Assembly (NCBI GenBank): GCA_044228875.1 | Contig: JBGAUA010000121.1 | Span: 1 to 10,544, forward strand | Direction of reading: 5' to 3' | Source of the DNA: Epilinea sp044228875 | GTDB taxonomy: Bacteria > Chloroflexota > Anaerolineae > Epilineales > Epilineaceae | Length of the DNA: 10,544 nt | Shown: piece by piece, positions 1-6,549 of the stretch | Layout: each line of letters begins with the position of its first letter | How positions within the stretch are numbered: position 1 is the stretch's first letter | Position numbers and translations under genes: made by a program | Notes under the pieces: model-generated | Database searches by the model: none | What the model saw: only the letters and a program-made list of their open reading frames with translations | What the model was told of the DNA's origin: nothing

Positions 1-135
1 TTTTCCCACGTGCAGGCACTCGCCCGCACAGCCGGAGAACCCGAGCTGACCGCCTGGCTTCTCCCGCTCAGCATCGACGGGGCGATCGCCGCCGCGGCCG
101 CGGTCGTCCTGGCCGACTCCAAGGCCAGCCGGCGG
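1..135 (+). other. DUF2637-like membrane segment fused to the GT39 frame
   Basis: The first 45 codons read like the central part of DUF2637 proteins, small membrane proteins common on actinobacterial chromosomes and plasmids. What is seen is an F-S-H-V start, a short stretch, 'GEPELTAWLLPLSIDGAIAA', then a hydrophobic helix ending in 'LADSKASRR'. The family pattern recalled from memory is an aromatic-x-H pair, a G-E/x-L-T-x-x-L-L-P-L-S/T-V/I-D-G core and a helix ending in a basic patch. The following helix, 'WLMLALGLAAIVLAG', would suit both a DUF2637 second helix and GT39 helix 1, so the junction probably lies in it. Either a genuine fusion or a chimeric join. Confidence 0.55.
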
Positions 136-2238
136 ACCACCTTCTTGACCTGGCTCATGCTCGCCCTCGGCCTGGCCGCCATCGTGCTGGCAGGGGCCTT
201 GCTGCGTCTGTGGCGCCTGGGCGAGATCCCCTTCGGATTCCATACCGACGAGGGGCATTACGCCATGGACGCCTGGCGCATCGTCCAAGGTGCGCGGCCC
301 ATCTATCTCGAGCGCAACAACGGGCGGGAGCCGCTCTTCATCTACCTCATGGCCGGTCTGTTCGCCCTGGCCGGCCCGAGCATCCTCACCGCTCGCCTCA
401 CCGCGGCTCTGGCCACCTTGGCCGCGGTGCTGACTCAGGCCTTGTGGGTGAAGGAACTGCCCCTGGCGCGGCCACGGCGGGTGGCCTTGCTCAGCGCCAG
501 CTTCCTCGCCGTCGGCTTCTGGCCCGTGGCCCAGGGCCGCTACGGGCTGCGCACCAGCCTGATGGCCGTGCCCATCAGCCTCATGCTTTGGGCCTGGTGG
601 CGGGCGATCCGGCCGGCGGACAGCTCGGCTGTCGCGGCCAGGATGGATCCCGCCGTCGCCCGCCCGCTGCTGAGCCGCGACGCCGCCGCCCTGCTGTCCG
701 GCCTCTTCCTGGCCGCAGGCGTCTACACCTACCTCACCGGCCGCCTGCTGCCGGCCATCTTGCTGGCCTCCGCGCTCTGGGCCGTCATGGTGGACCGCGA
801 CCGCAAGGTCTGGCGACCCATGGCTCTGGCGCTGGGCCTGGCCGCCGTCCTGTCCCTGCCCCTGCTCGTCTACTTCAGCCGGCATCCGGACATGGTCAGC
901 CACCGCACCGACCAGGTGTCCATCCTCAGCCCTGAGGTGAACGACGGGCATCCCGTGCGGGCCTTCCTGGAGAACGGCTGGCGCCTGGCGCAGATGCCCC
1001 TCACGCGCGGTGACGGCTCCTGGTACCACAACCTGAGGCGCCGCCCGGTCTTCAGCGAGCCGCTGGCGGCGCTGGCCTTCCTGGCCGGCCTGGCCGTGCT
1101 GGGCCTCATGCTGGCCGGCCGGCGGGGCAGGGCGGCGCGCGCCGCCGCCATCCTGGTCACGGCCACCGGCCTGGTGACCCTGGCGCCCTCCTGGCTCAGC
1201 CAGGGCGCGCCCAACTACGTGCGGCTGACCGGCTTATGGCCGCCCCTGTACCTGATTCCCGCCCTGGGCCTGGACGCTGTGGCGGCGGGGCTGGAGCGGC
1301 GCGGCGGATGGCTTCAGCGCCGCGGCGGCGCCCTCGGTCGGCTCGCAGCGCCCGCCCTGCTCGTCCTGGCCCTGGCCTGGACCGGCTGGGCCACCTGGCG
1401 GGATTACTTCGGCGACTACGCCCCACGCCCCGAGGTCTACGAGGCCTTCAACGGCGCCGCCGTGGAGCGCGGAGCCGCCGTCGCCCGGCAGGCCCGTCCG
1501 GCCTATGTGTCGCCGGCCCTCGCCCGGCAATCCGTCATCCAGTTCATGAACCTGGAGCCGGCCCTCTCCGGCAGCCCGGCCCTGGACCGCGGCCTCATCC
1601 TCCCCCCCCGGCCCTGGACCGCGGGCGCGCGTTACCTTTTCGACCCCGTGGAGGCCGAGAGCGCGGCGGCCTTTGCCGCGCGTTGGCCGGAAGCCCGGCG
1701 GCAGGACATCCCGCTGGAGCGCGTAGCATCACCGACCCCCAACCTGATCGCCTTCAGCTTGGACGAAGCCGCGCTGGAGGCCGTATCGGCGGGCATGGCG
1801 GCGCGGCCCTCCACCTTCGGCGGGCTGCTGCGGCTGGAGCGCTGGGGGCTGCCGCAGCGCCATACGGCCCCCGGTCAGACCCTGCGCCTCAGGCTGCTCT
1901 GGAGCCTGGTGGCGCCCCATGACCTGGACCACAACTACTTCGTCCACGTCATCGCCGCCGATGGCCGCAGCGCCGCGCAGTTCGACGGCCCGCCCCTCGG
2001 CCTGCCCGGCGGCGGATCCAGCCACCCGACCAACCAATGGCGCGCCGGCGAGCGGGTGCTGGAGGAGATCGACCTCACCCTGGCCGCCGACGCGGCGCCC
2101 GGCGAGGCGCGCATCCTCCACGGCTGGTACGACTGGCGCACGGGAGCGCGCCTGGGCCTGCCCGGCAACCCCGAGGCGGCGGTGGAGCTGGGGCGCATCC
2201 AGATCGCTCCCCGGCCGGGTGCGGGCGCCGGCGGCTGA
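1..2238 (+). CDS. GT39/ArnT-like GT-C glycosyltransferase with exported C-terminal beta-sandwich; 5' partial; N-terminal DUF2637-like segment
   Basis: Probable polytopic membrane glycosyltransferase that would transfer a sugar from a lipid carrier outside the cytoplasm; the acceptor is unknown. Residues are numbered from a GTG at 10, but the frame is open to base 1 (F-S-H before the GTG), so the true start probably lies outside. Residues 1-43 resemble DUF2637, with 'TAWLLPLSIDG' followed by a hydrophobic helix and 'LADSKASRR'. The GT39 part begins with a helix at about 47-65, then 'FHTDEGHYAMD' (D80-E81), the acidic pair of the first outer loop, then 'NGREPLFIYL' and about ten further helices up to residue 461. 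'PNYVRLTGLWPPLYLIPALG' (401-420) fits the late family helix. Residues 465-600 are extracytoplasmic, and 600-732 form a beta-sandwich ('YFVHV..ADG...QFDGPP', 'PTNQWRAGE', 'HGWYDWRTGARL') typical of such proteins in Chloroflexota. ATG at 157 could start a GT39 lacking the DUF2637 part, but no ribosome binding site precedes it. GT39-like call firm; substrate unknown. Confidence 0.85.
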   Translation, partial: FSHVQALARTAGEPELTAWLLPLSIDGAIAAAAAVVLADSKASRRTTFLTWLMLALGLAAIVLAGALLRLWRLGEIPFGFHTDEGHYAMDAWRIVQGARPIYLERNNGREPLFIYLMAGLFALAGPSILTARLTAALATLAAVLTQALWVKELPLARPRRVALLSASFLAVGFWPVAQGRYGLRTSLMAVPISLMLWAWWRAIRPADSSAVAARMDPAVARPLLSRDAAALLSGLFLAAGVYTYLTGRLLPAILLASALWAVMVDRDRKVWRPMALALGLAAVLSLPLLVYFSRHPDMVSHRTDQVSILSPEVNDGHPVRAFLENGWRLAQMPLTRGDGSWYHNLRRRPVFSEPLAALAFLAGLAVLGLMLAGRRGRAARAAAILVTATGLVTLAPSWLSQGAPNYVRLTGLWPPLYLIPALGLDAVAAGLERRGGWLQRRGGALGRLAAPALLVLALAWTGWATWRDYFGDYAPRPEVYEAFNGAAVERGAAVARQARPAYVSPALARQSVIQFMNLEPALSGSPALDRGLILPPRPWTAGARYLFDPVEAESAAAFAARWPEARRQDIPLERVASPTPNLIAFSLDEAALEAVSAGMAARPSTFGGLLRLERWGLPQRHTAPGQTLRLRLLWSLVAPHDLDHNYFVHVIAADGRSAAQFDGPPLGLPGGGSSHPTNQWRAGERVLEEIDLTLAADAAPGEARILHGWYDWRTGARLGLPGNPEAAVELGRIQIAPRPGAGAGG

Positions 2239-2281
2239 CCTTCATCATTTCTTGATTGCCCGCCGTTAAGCTGTCCCCTGC

Positions 2282-2300
2282 GCCCGGTCGTCCACCGGGC
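2282..2300. other. GC-rich hairpin in the intergenic gap
   Basis: GCCCGGT (2282-2288) and ACCGGGC (2294-2300) form a perfect 7-bp stem with a 5-base loop. It lies 44 bases past the stop of the first glycosyltransferase. No T-run follows, so it is not a standard intrinsic terminator, though it could still pause transcription or protect an mRNA end. The rest of the gap (2239-2398) shows only a direct repeat CCGGACC...CCGGACC and no promoter I would defend. Confidence 0.4.
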
Positions 2301-2383
2301 CGCGCGACGCCGGACCCAGCCGGACCAACTGCCACGCGGTCGACTGCGCTTCGGCCACCGCCCCCCTTGTGCTACCCCATCCC

Positions 2384-2388
2384 AGGAG
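2384..2388 (+). promoter_or_regulatory. Ribosome binding site of the repeat protein
   Basis: AGGAG is followed by 10 bases and then ATG at 2399. This decides the start: the frame also opens at GTG 2369, but that start has no such site, and starting at 2399 puts a textbook signal peptide at the N-terminus. Confidence 0.75.
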
Positions 2389-2398
2389 ATCAGATCCC

Positions 2399-5300
2399 AT
2401 GATCCGCTCGTCCGGACTGCCCGCCCGCGGGCGCCTGGCCCGTAAAGCCTTGCTGCCCGTTGCCTTCCTTGCCCTCTTGGCCAGCACCCTTTCGCCCCTC
2501 TTGCCCGCGGCCGCTGCCAGGACGTCGGGCGAGCCGGTCTCCCCGGCGGCCACCATGGGCTCCGCTGTGCCGGCCACCGTGCATGGCCCCGTCCAGTCGG
2601 CCGAGCCGGTCCTGGAGGTGGACCTCTACGGGGCCGGCCTGGCGCTGCGCACCCTGCCGGGCACGGCCGTCAAGGCGGAGCTCAGGCGCGGCGCGGAGGT
2701 GGTCGACAGCGCCGGCGGGGCGGCCGATGCCGCCGGCCTGGCCCGGCTGACCTGGGGCAGCTACCTGCTGGGGGACGGCCGGGCGGCCATCTCCCTGGGC
2801 GGCAGCCCCACCAGCATCCGCCCCGGCGACCAGCTGCGCATCCTGCGCCGCGGCGGCGCGCCACTGGTCGTCGATGTCCCCCTGCTGACGGCCAACGTGG
2901 ACGCCGCCGCGGACCGAATCAGCGGTCAGGGGCCAGCGGGCGCGACCGTGTCCTTCAGCCTGTCCGCCTCCGGCGGCGCCGCGCAGGCCTTCGAAGCCGT
3001 GGTCGACGCCGGCGGACAGTACCGGCTGGACCTCGCCGGCCGCCTGGACCTGCCGGAGGAGGGCCTGAGCGGGCAGCTGACCTGGCTGAGCGGGGAGTCC
3101 TACCGCTTCCGGCTGGCCCTGGCCAACCTGGAGGCCGAGGCCGTCCTGGCCGCCGAGCTGCTGCGCGGCCGGGCCATGCCCGGCCGGAGGGTCAGCGCCC
3201 AGGTGGAGCGATCGGGCGCCGCGGCGCGCGGCTTCGGCCCCGTCTTCGCCGACGCCGGCGGCACCTGGCGCCTGCCCCTGGGCGGGGGCGACGGCCGGAT
3301 GGTCGTCGGCCCCGAGCCGCAGGAGCCGCCCCTCAGGCTACAGGCCGGCGACCGCCTGCGCCTGGCGGTGGCTGACCCAACCCGGGGCCTCACCCAGACC
3401 CTGGAGCTGGCCCTCCCCGACCTGTCCCTGTCCCTGGATGTCGGCCAGGCCCGTGCCCACGGCCGGGCGCCGGCCGGCGCCGCCCTGACGCTGCGCCTGC
3501 GCGATCCGCGCGGGACGCTCAGTGAACTACCGGCCGCCGCCGATGCCGCCGGCCTCGTCGACGTCGACCTCGGCGCCGTGGCGAACCTGGCGCACGGCTG
3601 GACGGCGCAGCTGGTCTGGCGCTCGGCGCCGGGGCTGCGCGCCGCCGCCACGGCCGTGGTCCCCATCCAGCGTCTCGACGTGGGCGGCGGACAGGTCTGG
3701 GGCCTGGCCGCGCCGGGCACCGTGATCACAGCCACCCTCGGCGGACCCGGCGGCCAGGTCAAGGGCCTCGGCCAGGGCCGGGCCGACGACCAGGGCGCCT
3801 GGCGCGCCCGCTTCGCGCCGCCCGGCGGACCCGGGCCCTTCTTCGGGCAGCTGGCGGCCCAACCGGGCGACACGGTGACCCTGGAGAGCATCGCCGGCGA
3901 TCCCATCCTCCTCACGGTGCCGCCCCTGGACGCCGAGGCGGACCTCGCCGCCGACCGGCTCAGCGGCCGCAGCGCGCCCGGCTTCCAGGTGAGCCTGCTG
4001 CCGGAGGCGCCCGGCGCCGCGCCGCTCGTGACCACCGCGGATGCCGAGGGCCGCTTCAGCTTCGATCTGGCCGGCCAGGTGGACCTGCGGCCGGGCCTGG
4101 GGCTGCGGCTCGAAGCCGCGGGTCGACCCGGCCAGGTCTTCGGCCGCGGCTGGGTGGCCCTGGCGGTGACGGTGGACCTGGGCGAGGGCGGCCTTTCCGG
4201 GCGCGCCACGCCGGGCACGCTCTTGGAAGCCCAGCTCCTGGACGGCACAGGCGCCCTGGTGGCCTCGGTGCGCACCACGGCCCAGGACTTCAGCGGCCTG
4301 GACCTGCCGGCAGACCTGGTGGCGTCCCTGGGCCTGCTCAGCGGCCGTTTCAGCAGCGCCTTCGTGGATGTGGCCGGGCAGACGGTGCGCCCGCGCAGCG
4401 GCGACCGACTGCGCCTGACGGCCGGCGACCAGGTGGTGGCGCTGGCGATCACCGACCTGGATGGCGCGGCCTTCGTGGAGGACGACCTGGTGACCGGGCA
4501 GGCCGCGCCCGGCCAGAAGCTGCAGATCCAGCTGCGCCCTTACGGCGGCGCGCCCTTGACGGTCGACGTGCAGGCCGACGCGCAGGGCCGTTTCCGCCAC
4601 GACTTCCACGGCCAGGCGGATTTGGCCTACAACGATGCCGTGGGACTCTTCGTCGACCTGGGCGGCCATGCCCTGCGGCGCACCCTCAGCATTCCCGGCC
4701 TGACGGTGGACCTCAGCCGCGGCCAGGTCAGCGGCGCGGCTGCCCCGGGCGCCCGCCTGGCCCTGGACCTCCGGCGCCAGGGCCAGACCCTGCTGCAGCA
4801 GGCCCTGACCGCCGACGCCCGCGGCGGCTTCCAGCTGGAGCTGCCGGATGCCGTCACGCTTCGGGCGGGTGACCAGCTGGAACTGCGGCAGCTGGAGCCG
4901 GTGGGCGACGCCCTGCGGCTGACCTTGCCGGAACTGACGGTGGACGCCGATCGGGCGCGCAACCGGATCAGCGGGCGCGCGCCCCTGGGCGGCGACCTGA
5001 CGGTGGCGGCCGGTTCCGCCCTGCAGGAGGACTTCGCCATCAGCCAGGACTGGCCGGCCATCCAGGCCGACGGTAGCTGGACGGCCGACCTGGTGCCTTC
5101 CTGGCACTTGGAGCCGGGCACCCAGGTGCAGGCGCGCTACCGTCTGGCGACGGGGCATGTGGTCATCCGACGCGCGGTCGTGCCGCTGCTTCGTGCCGAG
5201 ATGGGCGGACCCAACGCCTGCGGTCTCGGTGCGGTGCGCAGCGCGGTGGGGGCAGAGCTGCTGGCCTCCGACGGCCGCCGCCTGTCGCGCGGCGAGGGGC

Positions 5301-6472
5301 GCACGGACAGCTTGGGCCGCTTCCGGCTGAGCTTGGCGGACGCTGCCGGCGCCCTCCTGCGCAGCGCCGCGGGGCAGCGCATGGTCACCGAGATCGGCGG
5401 CGAAGTCCTGACGGTGGACTTGCCGGAGTTGGCCTTGACCCCGAACTGGGAGCAGGGCCTGCTGCAGGGCCGCGGCCCGGCGCGCAGCACCGTCTTCCTG
5501 CAATGGCCGGCCCGCCGCTGCCTCGAGGGCCTCCAACGGGGAGCCGGCTTCGTGGGCCTGATGGCCACCGAGACCGACGACGACGGCCGCTTCACCACCG
5601 GTCTGCCTTCCCTGGCGGCCGGCCAGGGCTTCGACCTCTACGTCCCCTTGCCCAATGGCCACCAGGTCTTCCGCCAGATCTACCGCAGCCTGTTGCAGGT
5701 GCATATCGACTCGGACCGCGTGGCGGGAACGGCCAACAGCGCCGCGGCCTTGCGGGCCGACCTGCGTCGCGCAGGCGCCGCGACGGCGTCCGGCTCGGCC
5801 GTGGCGGACGGCGATGGCCGCTTCGGCATCGGTCTGCAGGGCCCGGACGGCGCCTCAGCGCGCATCCAGGCCGGCGACGTGGTGGCGTTGGACACGGACG
5901 GTCAGGTGGCCACGGTCACGGTGCCGACCCTGGGCTTCGACTGGAGCCGCGGCGAGCCGGTGGCGGGCGAGGCCCCGGCGGGCACCATCGTGACCCTCGG
6001 CCTGCGCCTGGCCGACGGCCGGCGCCTGGACCTGCGCCGCGAGACGGACAGCGCCGGTCGCTGGCGCTTCGCCGCCGCTGAGGTCCCGCCGCGCGGTGGG
6101 TGGACCTTGGACGACATCACGGCCATCCGCGCCACCGTGACGGTGGCCGGCGGGCACCAGGTGATCGCCCAGACCGACGGCTTCGAGGCGCCGGACCGGC
6201 CGGCCCCGGACCCGAGCGCGGGCGGACGGCGGATCTTCCTGCCGCGCGCGGTGCAGCCGGTGGGGCGGGCGGGGCAGGTTGGGTCCGGGGCGGCGCCCGA
6301 GCGCGGGCTCCTCGAATCCCCGGTGGCCCCCACGCGGCTCGAGGGCCCCGCCAACCTGGCACCAGCGGCAGATGACCCGCGCCGGCCGGACCTCCGGCAA
6401 GGCGCCGACGGCCGCCGCTGGCTGCTCCTGCCCACCGGACCCCAGGGCAGCGAGACGGGTGTTGATCCCTAG
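2399..6472 (+). CDS. Giant secreted protein of about 14 tandem beta-sandwich-like repeats
   Basis: 1357 residues; family not recognised. Residues 1-40 are a signal peptide: basic n-region (R3, R10, R12, R15, K16), hydrophobic core 'ALLPVAFLALLASTLSPLLP', then an alanine-rich cleavage region. From about 70 to 1262 the chain consists of about 14 divergent units of 80-100 residues. Each has a strand ending in 'V..L..D', then an 'I/L-S-G-x-A-x-P-G' turn, a strand pair, a 'T-A-D-A-x-G-R/x-F' turn, 'DLAG..DL', an 'R/A-G-D-x-L-x-L' turn, and a closing 'VPxLxVD' strand. This suggests Ig-like or transthyretin-like folds. Only two cysteines exist (C941, C1041). The tail (1263-1357) is rich in P, R, G and A and contains 'RRIFLPRAVQ' (1277-1286). 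No membrane anchor, sortase motif, SLH or catalytic motif is seen. It sits between two GT39-like genes, so it may be a surface or envelope protein and perhaps a glycosylation target (inference). Export is well supported; function unknown. Confidence 0.85.
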   Translation: MIRSSGLPARGRLARKALLPVAFLALLASTLSPLLPAAAARTSGEPVSPAATMGSAVPATVHGPVQSAEPVLEVDLYGAGLALRTLPGTAVKAELRRGAEVVDSAGGAADAAGLARLTWGSYLLGDGRAAISLGGSPTSIRPGDQLRILRRGGAPLVVDVPLLTANVDAAADRISGQGPAGATVSFSLSASGGAAQAFEAVVDAGGQYRLDLAGRLDLPEEGLSGQLTWLSGESYRFRLALANLEAEAVLAAELLRGRAMPGRRVSAQVERSGAAARGFGPVFADAGGTWRLPLGGGDGRMVVGPEPQEPPLRLQAGDRLRLAVADPTRGLTQTLELALPDLSLSLDVGQARAHGRAPAGAALTLRLRDPRGTLSELPAAADAAGLVDVDLGAVANLAHGWTAQLVWRSAPGLRAAATAVVPIQRLDVGGGQVWGLAAPGTVITATLGGPGGQVKGLGQGRADDQGAWRARFAPPGGPGPFFGQLAAQPGDTVTLESIAGDPILLTVPPLDAEADLAADRLSGRSAPGFQVSLLPEAPGAAPLVTTADAEGRFSFDLAGQVDLRPGLGLRLEAAGRPGQVFGRGWVALAVTVDLGEGGLSGRATPGTLLEAQLLDGTGALVASVRTTAQDFSGLDLPADLVASLGLLSGRFSSAFVDVAGQTVRPRSGDRLRLTAGDQVVALAITDLDGAAFVEDDLVTGQAAPGQKLQIQLRPYGGAPLTVDVQADAQGRFRHDFHGQADLAYNDAVGLFVDLGGHALRRTLSIPGLTVDLSRGQVSGAAAPGARLALDLRRQGQTLLQQALTADARGGFQLELPDAVTLRAGDQLELRQLEPVGDALRLTLPELTVDADRARNRISGRAPLGGDLTVAAGSALQEDFAISQDWPAIQADGSWTADLVPSWHLEPGTQVQARYRLATGHVVIRRAVVPLLRAEMGGPNACGLGAVRSAVGAELLASDGRRLSRGEGRTDSLGRFRLSLADAAGALLRSAAGQRMVTEIGGEVLTVDLPELALTPNWEQGLLQGRGPARSTVFLQWPARRCLEGLQRGAGFVGLMATETDDDGRFTTGLPSLAAGQGFDLYVPLPNGHQVFRQIYRSLLQVHIDSDRVAGTANSAAALRADLRRAGAATASGSAVADGDGRFGIGLQGPDGASARIQAGDVVALDTDGQVATVTVPTLGFDWSRGEPVAGEAPAGTIVTLGLRLADGRRLDLRRETDSAGRWRFAAAEVPPRGGWTLDDITAIRATVTVAGGHQVIAQTDGFEAPDRPAPDPSAGGRRIFLPRAVQPVGRAGQVGSGAAPERGLLESPVAPTRLEGPANLAPAADDPRRPDLRQGADGRRWLLLPTGPQGSETGVDP
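2606..6187 (+). repeat. About 14 divergent tandem protein repeats (80-100 residues each)
   Basis: Approximate units in residues of the 1357-residue protein: 70-160, 161-244, 245-340, 341-425, 426-510, 511-590, 591-685, 686-766, 767-846, 847-930, 931-1012, 1013-1098, 1099-1177, 1178-1262. The best-preserved marks are the G-x-A-x-P-G turn (for example 'SGRSAPG' at 522-528, 'SGAAAPG' at 778-784) and the D-A-x-G-x-F turn (for example 'ADAEGRFSFDLAG' at 547-559, 'ADAQGRFRHDFHG' at 726-738). Units differ strongly in sequence and somewhat in length, so the duplications look old; no near-identical DNA copies are visible. Confidence 0.8.
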
Positions 6473-6536
6473 GCGTTGTCGGCCGGGGGTTGACTCGGCC
6501 GGTCCCCGCCGCTGGGCAAGGGGCGGTCGCCTGGTC

Positions 6537-6542
6537 CACAAT
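6537..6542 (+). promoter_or_regulatory. Possible -10 element for a leaderless start at 6550
   Basis: CACAAT matches TATAAT at four of six positions and ends 7 bases before GTG 6550, the spacing expected if transcription starts at the codon itself. No -35 hexamer is visible at 16-18 bases upstream, and no Shine-Dalgarno precedes either this GTG or the TTG at 6490. Weak evidence. Confidence 0.25.
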
Positions 6543-6549
6543 AGCCCGC

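Noticed and set aside
2241..2272. Possible promoter (TAAGCT as -10) after the first gene
   Set aside because: No -35 hexamer at an acceptable distance; TTGATT at 2252 is only 9 bases upstream.
2369..2398. GTG 2369 as start of the repeat protein
   Set aside because: The AGGAG site at 2384-2388 lies downstream of it and is well spaced for ATG 2399, which also gives a proper signal peptide.
3100..4452. Antisense open frame of 450 codons
   Set aside because: Serine/arginine/proline-rich shadow of the repeat protein gene, with no motif.
3527..5704. Long antisense open frame (725 codons) over the repeat protein
   Set aside because: Glutamine-, glycine- and arginine-rich composition with no domain; a by-product of high GC opposite a gene with strong codon bias. 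The + frame has a signal peptide and repeats.
6480..6501. CGGCCG...CGGCCG pair as a terminator after the repeat protein
   Set aside because: Only a 6-bp self-complementary motif with a 10-base loop and no T-run; expected often in such GC-rich DNA.
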